Assembly (NCBI GenBank): GCA_022402565.1
Contig: JAKRSC010000028.1
Span: 1-64,000 of the forward strand
Direction: 5' to 3'
Source of the DNA: Hydrotalea sp.
GTDB taxonomy: Bacteria; Bacteroidota; Bacteroidia; Chitinophagales; Chitinophagaceae
Length of the DNA stretch: 64,000 nt
The position numbers and the translations under genes are program-made. This document shows, one piece after another, positions 7,784 through 17,385 of this stretch. Numbering within the stretch: position 1 is the first letter of the stretch; each line of letters opens with the position of its first letter. The notes below the pieces were generated by a model. The model was not told the origin of the DNA, did no database searches, and saw only the letters and a program-made list of their open reading frames with translations.

Positions 7784-8929
7784 TTATGCTGTAAACAGCT
7801 TGTTATATTCTAGCTCAAAATTGCGCTCATGAAAAAAATAAGCAAAAGCTTTCTGCCAAGCACCTTTGCAAAATATTTCCCAGTCATGCTGTTCCAAATT
7901 AGCACAGTGTTCTAGTTGTGTAATAATTTCCTGCTTATTGGTAATGTCTATATTCCAGCCTGCACTCTGTGCTGCTAAATCATTCCAAGGTGTAAAATGA
8001 CTGGTAATGACGGGTCTTCCAACAGATAATGATTCAAAAATAGCATGCCCAAAATTTTCACCCTTGGTCAACAATACCAATGCATCGTATGCGCTAATGG
8101 TATTTTGTACCAACGCAGGTTGAATATCTCCTTGATACACCACTTCAACGTGTGGCGGCAATGTTTGGATGCGTTGTTGACATAATTCCCAATAAGAAGA
8201 ATCCTTAATGGGCCCATAAATAGTAAGTTCAATGTTAGTACGAACTTGTTGAAGTGCTTCCAACAAACCCAATACATTCTTTTTGGCCGAAAGAATAGAA
8301 ATATATACCAACTTAAGTTTTCCTTTTTCTTTATTAGGGGGAATAAAAATGTGAAATGGTGGTTTTGGAATATTTTCTGCAATACGAACAGCAGCAGTCT
8401 TACTAATTTCTCTGTACACATCTTGTACTTCGGTAGTATGGGTAACATGCCAATAACAAGAACGAAATAATCCGAGGCTTTTCAAAGCAAATAAGTAAAA
8501 TTTTTTTTGAAGGCGTTTGTTCGACATAGCTCCGGGCTGTAGCATACCCCTGGGAGATATGATATAGGTTGGGGTTAGTTGATTGCTTTTTCTTACCCAA
8601 AGTGCATAGGCTAATATACTGGGTATGTATAAGCCATTGATGTACACAAAATGCGGTGTAGAATCCTGCAGTACTTGACGATGTTGCTGAAGGGTAGGCT
8701 GTGTGCTGTAGAATACACGACAGGGCACATTGCCAATAGTTACAAGATTCCAGTCATTGGGTGTATATCCTTCATAGGGTGGATGGGCACCTAAATCGTA
8801 TGCACTGGTATACACAGCTATTTCGTACTCTTTTCCCAACACTGCAATAAGGTTAACCAGCGATTGAATGGGGCCACCAGCCAAATATCCTGGATAAAAA
8901 TATTCGCAAATAATGAGAATCTTTTTCAA
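7784..8929 (-). CDS. GT-B glycosyltransferase, family 4-like
   Basis: A 381-residue enzyme beginning KKILIICEYFYPGYLAGGPI, the usual N-terminal Rossmann strand with a glycine loop. The C-terminal nucleotide-binding part includes KLVYISILSAKKN and GENFGHAIFESLSVGRPVI (the E-x7-E motif region). No ATG is available at the family N-terminus; a TTG overlaps the stop of the upstream gene (TTGA), indicating coupling. It probably transfers one residue of the repeat unit. Confidence 0.85.
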   Translation of the reverse strand: MKKILIICEYFYPGYLAGGPIQSLVNLIAVLGKEYEIAVYTSAYDLGAHPPYEGYTPNDWNLVTIGNVPCRVFYSTQPTLQQHRQVLQDSTPHFVYINGLYIPSILAYALWVRKSNQLTPTYIISPRGMLQPGAMSNKRLQKKFYLFALKSLGLFRSCYWHVTHTTEVQDVYREISKTAAVRIAENIPKPPFHIFIPPNKEKGKLKLVYISILSAKKNVLGLLEALQQVRTNIELTIYGPIKDSSYWELCQQRIQTLPPHVEVVYQGDIQPALVQNTISAYDALVLLTKGENFGHAIFESLSVGRPVITSHFTPWNDLAAQSAGWNIDITNKQEIITQLEHCANLEQHDWEIFCKGAWQKAFAYFFHERNFELEYNKLFTA

Positions 8930-10038
8930 TCTACTTTTAAATATTCTTGCAATCGGTTTTTAAACCCTTGAAAACCAAAAACCGACAAGATAGTTTGTTG
9001 CAATTGTTTAGGCTGATATGATACAAGAGAATTGATTGCTTCATCTATACCATCTTCGATGTTATTGATATCATCAGGATTAACTAAATGACCTATTTCT
9101 CCATTTAACAATGCTTCGGGACTTCCATCCTTATTCCCAGCCACAACAGGTAGTCCACATGCCATAGCTTCAATAAAAACAATTCCAAAACCTTCTTTTT
9201 TGCTAGGCATCACAAATAAGTCGGCTAATAAGTAATGATCCAACAACTCATCATCTGGAACAAATCCAATTAATACTACTTGCTCTTCCACGCCATATTT
9301 TTTTATAAGCGATTTTACTCGATTATACTCTTGTTGATCTGATTTTCCAGCAATAAGGTATTTAATATTTGGATACTTGATTCGTAATGACTTCATTAGC
9401 TCAATGACCTTATCGTAACCCTTATACATTTCTGTAGAAGACAGTCTTGTTACAGTTATCAATAAAGGAGCGCTTGATTGGAGTTGATACCTGTGTTGTA
9501 AATAATAGGGCTTATCGAATTTTGTAGGAATATCAAAAAAAGCATCGATTGTATTATGAAATACTTTTAACTGAGCTGTTGTAATCCATGGATAATTGAC
9601 TTGCACTTGAGTTTTTGTAAATTCACTTACACACCAAATTTCATCAACCACTTTAAATATATTCCCTTTTTTTCCATTAACAGGAGTCCATACCTCATAA
9701 CCATGTGCAATTAAAACAATATGCAGCTGAGGATTGATTTTCTTTAGTAACCATCCTATGATTCCTAAATTCAAATGTCCTATGATAACAGTATGATACT
9801 TTCTTGAAAAAAGTAAACAGTAAAGGAAGAAAAACATTCTATTTCCTGCAAATCCCTTAAACCGCTTTGCTGGAAAATATTTGGGGTCATTAACTGTATC
9901 ATAAGATGACCACGCATCCGCATCAATTTTACCATCTACACTCAATTCATGTAATGCCTTCAGAAAATTTCGATTGAATTTCTGAATACCCCCTGTAGGA
10001 CCAAAAGCCTCCAAATAGAGAAAAAGTACTTTTTTCAT
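8926..10038 (-). CDS. Family 4 glycosyltransferase
   Basis: A 370-residue GT-B enzyme. The start is set at ATG 10038 (MKKVLFLYLEAFGPTGG) because the nine upstream codons, from a TTG, look non-homologous. The C-terminal domain shows TVTRLSSTEMYKGYDKVIEL, LIAGKSD and MPSKKEGFGIVFIEAMACGLPVVAG, the standard GT4 motif. It lies between the AsnB gene and another glycosyltransferase. Confidence 0.9.
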   Translation of the reverse strand: MKKVLFLYLEAFGPTGGIQKFNRNFLKALHELSVDGKIDADAWSSYDTVNDPKYFPAKRFKGFAGNRMFFFLYCLLFSRKYHTVIIGHLNLGIIGWLLKKINPQLHIVLIAHGYEVWTPVNGKKGNIFKVVDEIWCVSEFTKTQVQVNYPWITTAQLKVFHNTIDAFFDIPTKFDKPYYLQHRYQLQSSAPLLITVTRLSSTEMYKGYDKVIELMKSLRIKYPNIKYLIAGKSDQQEYNRVKSLIKKYGVEEQVVLIGFVPDDELLDHYLLADLFVMPSKKEGFGIVFIEAMACGLPVVAGNKDGSPEALLNGEIGHLVNPDDINNIEDGIDEAINSLVSYQPKQLQQTILSVFGFQGFKNRLQEYLKVD

Positions 10039-10067
10039 AACATGTTTCTGTGGGGCAGAAAGCAAAT

Positions 10068-11849
10068 TTATAAGTTTAGATTAGTTTGATCTAAAGTTTG
10101 TAGGTAACACCAATACCTACTCCAATGTATTTGACCGTTTTGAAATTTTTTAAAGACCATTTCCCAACCGGCATTCGATTGAATTGGTTTTACTTGTTTC
10201 ATCCAGGTTTCAAAAGGAAATACAAATCCGTGCTTCGGTCGATCCCATATTGCTCTAGGCAGTTCAAAATGAAACGCTTTAATCAGTAAATGCTTGCCTT
10301 GTTCTGGACTATAGCGCACAGAGGGTGCAATTTGATATACCAAGTCCATCAATCGCTTATCCAAAAATGGTACGCGAACTTCAATACTATGCCACATGCT
10401 CATGTAATCCGTATCTTTTAAAAGCTGGTTTTGCATGTACCAATTTGTTTCTAGATAGCTCACTTGCTCATGTGCATCCAGCTTTTCATAAAAGGGCGGT
10501 AGATCAACAACATCTAGTAATTGTATAATTTCCTCTTCTGTACAATCCAACAAACGCGCTACTTCTTCTGGAATGAAAAACCCTCTATTATATAAGTAAT
10601 CAATGATTGATTGAGGATGTTGAAGAAAACTTAATCGCTGCTTTTTATCATCTGGCATATAATTCAATAAGCGAAAAGTAGCTTTAGGCACTTTTTTAAG
10701 CACTCCCAATAATCCAGTTCTTTGAAAAGAAGGATAACCTCCAAACAATTCATCGGCACCAATACCGCTTAATACTGCTTTCAGTCCGTATGCCCTTGCA
10801 TACTTACAAATAAAATAAGAGTTGATTCCATCATTACTAGGTTGATCTATAGATTGTAATATATCAGAAAAACTATTTTTAAACTCCTTCTCACCAATTA
10901 AGAAAGATTCATGATGCACCCTTGTTTTTTTGATGATAAGGTCTTGAAATTTTTTCTCAGAATATTTTTCATCATCAAATACTATTGAAAGTGTTCTAAG
11001 CTGTTCCCCAGCCTGCTGCTGTGCTATGAGTGTTAATAAACTGGAATCAATGCCCCCACTTAAAAACAAGCCTATAGGAGCATCTGCAAAAAGATGTCTT
11101 TTTACAGCATCTTGAAGCTCCTCTCGAATGCGCACAAGAGCTTCTTCCTCGTTAAGTATACTATAGTTATAATAAAAGCGATGAAAAAAATGAGTTGAAT
11201 AGGTGAGGGTTCTTGTATCAATTTGTAAAAATGTTCCTTTAGGTAAAGGATGTACATCCTTAAGTGTTGTATGAGGCTCAGGTAAAAAACCAAATAATAG
11301 AAAATATTTCTTCCAGTTAGGATCTTCTTCCCAGTCTGGGTTTAATGATGTAAATGCTCTTACCTCAGAGGCAAAAATTAGTCCGTTTTTATTGAGGGAA
11401 TAATACAAAGGCTTAATGCCGGCATGATCTCTTGCCAAAATAACTTGTTGTTTCATTTGATCATGAATAGCTAATGCAAACATGCCATTAAAACGACTAA
11501 ATGCAGAAGTGCCCCACTCTTTATACGCTTTTAAAATAACTTCTGTATCGCCAGTTGTATGAAACACATGCCCAAGATGCATTAATTCTGAACGAAGTTC
11601 TTTGAAGTTATAAATCTCTCCATTAAATACCAATGCTAATTGGTTAGAAGTATCTAGCATTGGCTGATGAGAGGCTTCTGTTAAATCAATGAGCGATAAA
11701 CGTCGATGACCAAAATGGACTTCCTCATCAGGAGATTTATAATACCCAGCACCATCTGGTCCTCCGTGTTGCATGGCATCTCGCATACGCAAACCATCGG
11801 CTTCACTGTACTGCTTGCTTTTGTCTATCCAACCATTGATTCTACACAT
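10068..11849 (-). CDS. asnB: AsnB-type glutamine-dependent amidotransferase
   Basis: This 593-residue protein has a class II glutaminase domain with the N-terminal catalytic Cys2 (MCRINGWID) and a C-terminal ATP-pyrophosphatase domain with LFLSGGIDSSLL. Classical members make asparagine. Family members inside polysaccharide loci, such as WbpS-like proteins, convert sugar uronic acids to uronamides, and that is the likelier role here given the surrounding glycan genes. The protein is complete. It overlaps the upstream glycosyltransferase gene by 8 bases. Confidence 0.88.
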   Translation of the reverse strand: MCRINGWIDKSKQYSEADGLRMRDAMQHGGPDGAGYYKSPDEEVHFGHRRLSLIDLTEASHQPMLDTSNQLALVFNGEIYNFKELRSELMHLGHVFHTTGDTEVILKAYKEWGTSAFSRFNGMFALAIHDQMKQQVILARDHAGIKPLYYSLNKNGLIFASEVRAFTSLNPDWEEDPNWKKYFLLFGFLPEPHTTLKDVHPLPKGTFLQIDTRTLTYSTHFFHRFYYNYSILNEEEALVRIREELQDAVKRHLFADAPIGLFLSGGIDSSLLTLIAQQQAGEQLRTLSIVFDDEKYSEKKFQDLIIKKTRVHHESFLIGEKEFKNSFSDILQSIDQPSNDGINSYFICKYARAYGLKAVLSGIGADELFGGYPSFQRTGLLGVLKKVPKATFRLLNYMPDDKKQRLSFLQHPQSIIDYLYNRGFFIPEEVARLLDCTEEEIIQLLDVVDLPPFYEKLDAHEQVSYLETNWYMQNQLLKDTDYMSMWHSIEVRVPFLDKRLMDLVYQIAPSVRYSPEQGKHLLIKAFHFELPRAIWDRPKHGFVFPFETWMKQVKPIQSNAGWEMVFKKFQNGQIHWSRYWCYLQTLDQTNLNL

Positions 11850-13065
11850 AATGCTGCAATAATTGATTGACTTCTTCTTGGTACCTTTTTGAGCTATATA
11901 AGCTTGCTGCTTCTATAGCTCCACTTCTCCAACTGGGAAGTGTATGTATATTCTGATGAAAATGTAACAACTGTTTTCTTATTTGGCTGGGTTGTCCAGG
12001 TTCAATGATCCACCCATTTTCGTTGTTGGTGATTAATTCTGCAGCCCCTGTATGGGTACTTACTAATGCAGGTACACCACAAGCCATTGCTTCTGGAACC
12101 ACCACTGCCCAACTATCTAAATACGACGGCAACAACAATAGTTCTTGTTCTTGTAAAATGTTACAAAGGGCTTCATGCCCTAAAAAAGAATGATAAATGA
12201 TATTGCTGTGTTTTTGAATATATTGATCCAATAATGAAGTTGCATCTCCACCTGGCCCTACGATGGTTAATTGAAATTCAAAATCAGTTTTATCGTCAAA
12301 GAGTGCTTGTAACAAATCTGCAATTCCCTTTCTATACATAACTGCGCCTACATATATGAATTTTCTAGTCCCTTTTTGTATAGAGTTAGTATTAGATTTT
12401 CTATAAAATAAGTTAGGGTTGTAGCTGATATGCACAACACCTATCTTATCTGTTGCAATACCATTATCTAAAAATGTTTGTTTTGCAAAATCAGATAAAG
12501 TTCCTATTTGATCTGCCAGCTGGTATTCCAGCTTTTTGGTTGTAGAGATAGCTGCGAAGAGCTTTTCGGAGCCGGTAATTGGTTTAAAAAAAGGGAAATC
12601 AGTTCGAAGCTTTGCAATAAAATTGGGATGCACTTGAGAGCAATCTAATAAGGTATGAATACCCATTTTCTTGGCAACCCTAAAACTAAATAAGCAGCTC
12701 TTCTCGTATCCAATAAAAAGATTGGGTTGGAGTTTCCGAATCCATTTGGTAGCCATTCTATCATGAATGCGATCTTCCCAATAAGACCAACGTTCTACAT
12801 CAAAGTATAAAATAATGCGGCCAAAAAACTTATATAGAATACCTGGCCAAGATGTAATTATAATTTCATCTTCTATCTCATGTGCACTTTTCTTACTAAA
12901 CTGATTTTTAATTCCAGGAATGACCGATACTATTTTTTGCCAATAGGGTGGGTTCTGATATTGCCATATTGCAGTAAAAAAATGTACTTCATGCCCAAGT
13001 TGTTGAAGTGCATGAATCAGTTGGATGGTGTACTGTTTTGAAGGATTAGATACTAATATTTTCAA
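11842..13065 (-). CDS. Family 4 glycosyltransferase
   Basis: A 407-residue GT-B enzyme starting MKILVSNPSKQYTIQLIHAL. The donor-binding half shows FIYVGAVMYRKGIADLLQAL, LTIVGPGGD and PSYLDSWAVVVPEAMACGVP. The N-terminal acceptor half has no predicted membrane span. It is tightly packed between two other operon genes. Sugar specificity cannot be assigned. Confidence 0.88.
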   Translation of the reverse strand: MKILVSNPSKQYTIQLIHALQQLGHEVHFFTAIWQYQNPPYWQKIVSVIPGIKNQFSKKSAHEIEDEIIITSWPGILYKFFGRIILYFDVERWSYWEDRIHDRMATKWIRKLQPNLFIGYEKSCLFSFRVAKKMGIHTLLDCSQVHPNFIAKLRTDFPFFKPITGSEKLFAAISTTKKLEYQLADQIGTLSDFAKQTFLDNGIATDKIGVVHISYNPNLFYRKSNTNSIQKGTRKFIYVGAVMYRKGIADLLQALFDDKTDFEFQLTIVGPGGDATSLLDQYIQKHSNIIYHSFLGHEALCNILQEQELLLLPSYLDSWAVVVPEAMACGVPALVSTHTGAAELITNNENGWIIEPGQPSQIRKQLLHFHQNIHTLPSWRSGAIEAASLYSSKRYQEEVNQLLQHYV

Positions 13066-13076
13066 AAGTACTTTGT

Positions 13077-14096
13077 TTAATTTTTGAAAACTTGCAGATA
13101 CTCGTTAGCCACACTTTCTTCAGTCCTAGATAGGAGCCAGCTTTCTATTTCAATATTTTTATCACTTTGCTTTTGAAGACAGTAATCAATTGCTTGGATC
13201 CATTCATCTACCTTTCCTGCCTCTTTATAAACAACAAAGTTTTTTCCAGCCTCGGGCAAGCCGCCAATCTTAGAAGCAATGACTTGAATTCCTGAGGCCA
13301 GCCCTTCTAACAGAATTACACCAAATGGTTCATCCCATAAAGATGGTACTAATAGAATTTGATGTGATTGATACTGCAGCGCTGTTGATGCTGGATCTAA
13401 TGAGCCCAGTAGACAAACTGAGTTTTGCAAATGATGCTGTTGAATAAACCTTTGCACGTAAGCCTCTTCAGGACCACTCCCAACGATTGTTAAGGAGATA
13501 GTCGGATACATTATTTTAACTCTTACAAAGAGGTCTAGTAAAAAATGAATGCCTTTATCACTTACCAATCTTCCAACAAATAATAATTCTCTTTTCCTTT
13601 CGCGGGAAGTGTCATTATTAAATACCTGACTAGCATAACAATTGTGTATGACATTTGAAGAACCAGCTAGTGTTTTTGCTAGAAAATGGCTCACTGCAAT
13701 ATTCTTAGAAATGTAAGTCAACAAGTTCTTTAACTTTCCTGTACTTGTACTCCCATGCTGGTAATGCACATGATGGATAACCCACCATTTTTTTCTAAAT
13801 AAGCATCCCACTAGAGCAGTTCTTAAACTGATATTGGCTTCAACAAAAACATCTGCTTTTCTAGCAAGCTTAAACAAGCGTACAAGAGAATTTGTGCGTA
13901 CTGTATTAAAAGAAAATCCCTTATCCGCATCAGAATCAATTACAATAGGTGTTACAACAGTTACTTCATGGCCTGATTTTGACCACTGGCTAGACAAGGC
14001 CTTCATGATGTATTCTAGCCCGCCCACATTGGGATAGAAAGTAGATGAATAAACTACAATGTTCAATTTGGGTGAAAGTTGATTGTTCAAAGCCAA
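13077..14096 (-). CDS. Family 4 glycosyltransferase
   Basis: A 339-residue GT-B enzyme: VVYSSTFYPNVGGLEYIMKA at the N-terminus, then ELLFVGRLVSDKGIHFLLDL, LTIVGSGPEE and PSLWDEPFGVILLEGLASG. No ATG lies near the N-terminus; TTG at 14096 or 14090 must be used, the latter overlapping the upstream stop as TTGA. Motifs are intact. Confidence 0.87.
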   Translation of the reverse strand: MALNNQLSPKLNIVVYSSTFYPNVGGLEYIMKALSSQWSKSGHEVTVVTPIVIDSDADKGFSFNTVRTNSLVRLFKLARKADVFVEANISLRTALVGCLFRKKWWVIHHVHYQHGSTSTGKLKNLLTYISKNIAVSHFLAKTLAGSSNVIHNCYASQVFNNDTSRERKRELLFVGRLVSDKGIHFLLDLFVRVKIMYPTISLTIVGSGPEEAYVQRFIQQHHLQNSVCLLGSLDPASTALQYQSHQILLVPSLWDEPFGVILLEGLASGIQVIASKIGGLPEAGKNFVVYKEAGKVDEWIQAIDYCLQKQSDKNIEIESWLLSRTEESVANEYLQVFKN

Positions 14097-15229
14097 TTCT
14101 TCGACGTAAAAAATGCAACTTGTTCTCTATAATTTCTATCTGAGCCCCAGTTCATCATCATTTTTTTAGCAGCATTCCCCATTTCTTGAACTCTAGAATT
14201 ATCTAATAACATAGTTTCCATACAGAGCATCAGTGCATTTGTATCTCCTACGGGATAAACCATCCCCGTTTGTTCATTTACTAAATCCTTTGCTGCACCA
14301 ATTTGGTCACTAACTATAACAGGAATACCACAAAGCATAGCCTCATTAACAGGAAGTCCATAAGGCTCATGTGAAGATGTAAAAACCAATGCATTAGCTG
14401 AAGTATACCAGGCAGGTAGTTCTTCATAATCTACAAACCCTGGAAATTGGACAAATTTATTGAGTGAATATTGATGGGAATACTCCATTAATTCTTGTTT
14501 AAGAGGGCCGTCCCCAATCATCCAAACAGAAAAATGGTCATATCCTTTTTCTTTTAAACTATTGACCGCAACTAATACATCTAAAGGTCGCTTACGATCA
14601 ATAAATTTTGCACAAAACACAAATACAAAATCGTTCAGGTGAAATTGATGGTTTAATCTAAAGGTTGGAATATCAGTCTCCTCTGCTTTTCTAATAATTG
14701 CTATTTCGTCAACCACATAAGGGGTTAATGCAATTTTACTTTTATCGATTCCTTTATCTAGCAAATAATTGAATGCTGTTGTTGATGGAACCCAAACACC
14801 ATGAGCAACGGTATTATATAAAAACCGAATCCATACAGGTTTAAGTCTTTGCTTAATACTAGTTGAATACGCAGTTCCTGCATCTGAAGTACTATCAGTA
14901 GTAATGACTAGTTTTTTTCGAAGGAATTTGGCTAGTATTATACTTATCTTTTGATAACGATGATAATACCCAAATGTTACAACTACATCTGCCCTTTGAA
15001 TAGCTTTCTTCAAATATAGTAAAGGCTCTTTCTCCTTATAGAGAAATACGTGATTATAGTTTCTCTGATGTTTGAAATTAAAGACTTGGGCGTTAAGATT
15101 TTCTATAGTTTGATGCTCATTGCCTTCATTAATAAAGATGACTTGCATTTGAACACGTGCATCTCGTTGTATATACTGAAATGGCAAGTCGTTTTGAATA
15201 GGCTTTTCTTGAATGTATAATAGGCGCAT
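14087..15229 (-). CDS. Family 4 glycosyltransferase
   Basis: A 380-residue GT-B enzyme. The N-terminal half is unusual (MRLLYIQEKPIQNDLPFQ). The C-terminal half carries FCAKFIDRKRPLDVLVAVN, WMIGDGPL and SSHEPYGLPVNEAMLCGIPV. It lies immediately downstream of the Wzy-like polymerase gene. Confidence 0.86.
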   Translation of the reverse strand: MRLLYIQEKPIQNDLPFQYIQRDARVQMQVIFINEGNEHQTIENLNAQVFNFKHQRNYNHVFLYKEKEPLLYLKKAIQRADVVVTFGYYHRYQKISIILAKFLRKKLVITTDSTSDAGTAYSTSIKQRLKPVWIRFLYNTVAHGVWVPSTTAFNYLLDKGIDKSKIALTPYVVDEIAIIRKAEETDIPTFRLNHQFHLNDFVFVFCAKFIDRKRPLDVLVAVNSLKEKGYDHFSVWMIGDGPLKQELMEYSHQYSLNKFVQFPGFVDYEELPAWYTSANALVFTSSHEPYGLPVNEAMLCGIPVIVSDQIGAAKDLVNEQTGMVYPVGDTNALMLCMETMLLDNSRVQEMGNAAKKMMMNWGSDRNYREQVAFFTSKNWL

Positions 15230-15235
15230 AACAAC

Positions 15236-16516
15236 TTACTCCTGAATAGATTTTCTTGCTCGCATTTCTGAATTATATTTGAAAATATAAGCCTGATCTA
15301 AAAAAATAATCCCAACCATAAAAAATACAATATTGAAGATATTGAACGTAATTGGGGCAATAAACATCAATCCACCAATCATCCATTTAGTATAATATGG
15401 CATGAATAACATTCTACAAAAGTAGACGGTAAGAATAAGGCGTATTAATAAAAGGAAAAAACCTCCCTCCAAAACATATCTTTCTAATTCGCTTTCTACA
15501 TATCCATGCCTAACTAGTGCCTCTGATTGGCCCCACAATACAACAGCTCCTTGGTATGTTGCTCCAATACCAATACCAAAAAGTGGGTATTCATATTTTT
15601 TTTCCACTAAAGCATAGTAGTCCCACAGTATTCTTGATTTTTCTTCGCCTTTTTCAATTCCTGTATTCCTTCTGGTTTGAAAATTATCAATTGCAGCTGT
15701 TGCAGTGCTCTCAATTCCCAACTGGCCCCTCAGCAAAATAACCATGTAAAGCAACATTGCTGGAATAATCAAACGAAATATGAATTTGCTGATGTTTGTT
15801 TTTCTTGCTTCAAAAATGAGAAAAACTACAAATATGAATATATATACATAAGTAGCCCCTCTTGACCCATTCATAAAAGCTGCGAATAGACCAGCAACTA
15901 GTAAAGAGATTGTAACAGCCGGTCGGTATTCTAGTAAAATTAAACCCCAAACAAAAAGTGCGTGAAATAATAAGTAAGCGCTAAACCCACTAATATAAGA
16001 AAAGGTTCCTGTTATACGTACAGCTGTTCCTACTGCAGCAATACTATTTCCAACATTTTGCTCTGCCGCATATCTGTTCAAAAAATTATCTTGAGGTAAG
16101 CCATATTGTATTGTGCCAAGAATAATTTCACCAAATGCGACTATCACAAAAATAAAAATATTCTTATTGAAGTTGATTTTATCTTTATTGAACAAGTAGT
16201 AAAAACCCATCAACCAAAAAATGGCATGTAAAAGAATCCCAACAGGTCCGTGTAAAAAAGTTTTTTGAAGAGGGTTTAGAACTTGTAGGAAAAGATATAA
16301 TAAGAAAAGGGAAATTAACTTTATTGAGAATATTTTATTGAAGCCTTGAAAATCTTTTACAAGTAATAAGTACGGGACTAAAAGCTGGATAAAAAAAATG
16401 ATATTTCCAACTGCGTAGCTAGTAAATACCCATTTTCTTAAAATTCCACTAGCTATGGTGAAAGTAAAAATGAAAAGTAATGTATATGTTTGATCGGTCT
16501 TTTTGTTCACAGTCAA
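15236..16516 (-). CDS. Wzy/O-antigen-ligase-like membrane protein
   Basis: A 426-residue, strongly hydrophobic protein with about ten to twelve membrane segments (for example YTLLFIFTFTIASGI, NIIFFIQLLVPYLLLV, FIFVIVAFGEIILG). A polar stretch (about 270-310, RRNTGIEKGEEKSR) fits the large periplasmic loop of the Wzy/WaaL superfamily. NGSRGATYVYIF is typical of O-antigen polymerase-like proteins. It probably polymerises repeat units or ligates glycan in the periplasm. The start is TTG 16516 or GTG 16510; there is no ATG. Confidence 0.75.
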   Translation of the reverse strand: MTVNKKTDQTYTLLFIFTFTIASGILRKWVFTSYAVGNIIFFIQLLVPYLLLVKDFQGFNKIFSIKLISLFLLYLFLQVLNPLQKTFLHGPVGILLHAIFWLMGFYYLFNKDKINFNKNIFIFVIVAFGEIILGTIQYGLPQDNFLNRYAAEQNVGNSIAAVGTAVRITGTFSYISGFSAYLLFHALFVWGLILLEYRPAVTISLLVAGLFAAFMNGSRGATYVYIFIFVVFLIFEARKTNISKFIFRLIIPAMLLYMVILLRGQLGIESTATAAIDNFQTRRNTGIEKGEEKSRILWDYYALVEKKYEYPLFGIGIGATYQGAVVLWGQSEALVRHGYVESELERYVLEGGFFLLLIRLILTVYFCRMLFMPYYTKWMIGGLMFIAPITFNIFNIVFFMVGIIFLDQAYIFKYNSEMRARKSIQE

Positions 16517-17377
16517 TTATAATATCTTATATCCTTGTTCTTGAAATGAAAGTTTTAGTTCATATTCATTCATTGTAGCAATCAGATTACGCGCTTCCCA
16601 TTTTGGTATTGCAATATTTGTAGAAATTGGATGAAATGCTAAGCCTAAAATATTTTTTTCAATTTGAAATATCTGATAGCCTTTACTTATCAAATAATCA
16701 ATAACTGTGTTATCGCCTCGCTGATCTTCAAAAAGTATATGTGTAATAGATTTTTTATTCAACAGATGATCAGCCCCCAATAAAACTTGTAATTCATGTC
16801 CTTCCACATCAATTTTTGCAAGTTTACAAAAAAAGTTCTCTTGATCTGAAAACATTGAATCTAGTGTATTAATATTTATGTCAATAACCTCATCATTATC
16901 TTTAAAAGTGTTTCCAATATAAGACACACCGTTATTTCCTTCAAAATAAGATGGCATAATGAGTTGTGCAATACCTACTTCATTTGACAAGCCAATTTTA
17001 TGCAGTACTACATTATCAAAAGAAAAAAGAGAAATATTATTTTCCAATTGCTGGTGAAGCCTCACATTGGGTTCAAATAAATGAACCTTACCATTAGGTC
17101 CTGCTCTATGTGAGCATATACTTGCAGTAAAACCAATATTTGCACCAATATCTAAAACAGTATCATCAGGCTGTATTAAACGGTATAAAATTTCACTAAC
17201 AGCTAAATCATATAAGCCCCATATTTGAATAGATCTTCCAATGACTTCTTCACTATTAGCCCATATTTCTGTGTCTAAGCAAGTTCTCATTTTCTGTAAT
17301 TCTTTGCTGTGTTTGGCAAAAAGTCGCTTGAAAATATTACTTGGTTTATATAAATATTCGGGCTTTAGAAAACTCAT
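16517..17377 (-). CDS. FkbM-family methyltransferase
   Basis: A 286-residue SAM methyltransferase. It has TVLDIGANIGFTASICSHRA (motif I), HLFEPNVRLHQQLENNI and the FkbM hallmark KIDVEGHELQVLLGA. FkbM enzymes O-methylate sugars or polyketides. It is the first of three FkbM genes in the operon and sits just upstream of the Wzy-like gene. The acceptor is unknown. Confidence 0.88.
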   Translation of the reverse strand: MSFLKPEYLYKPSNIFKRLFAKHSKELQKMRTCLDTEIWANSEEVIGRSIQIWGLYDLAVSEILYRLIQPDDTVLDIGANIGFTASICSHRAGPNGKVHLFEPNVRLHQQLENNISLFSFDNVVLHKIGLSNEVGIAQLIMPSYFEGNNGVSYIGNTFKDNDEVIDININTLDSMFSDQENFFCKLAKIDVEGHELQVLLGADHLLNKKSITHILFEDQRGDNTVIDYLISKGYQIFQIEKNILGLAFHPISTNIAIPKWEARNLIATMNEYELKLSFQEQGYKIL

Positions 17378-17385
17378 AACAACAA

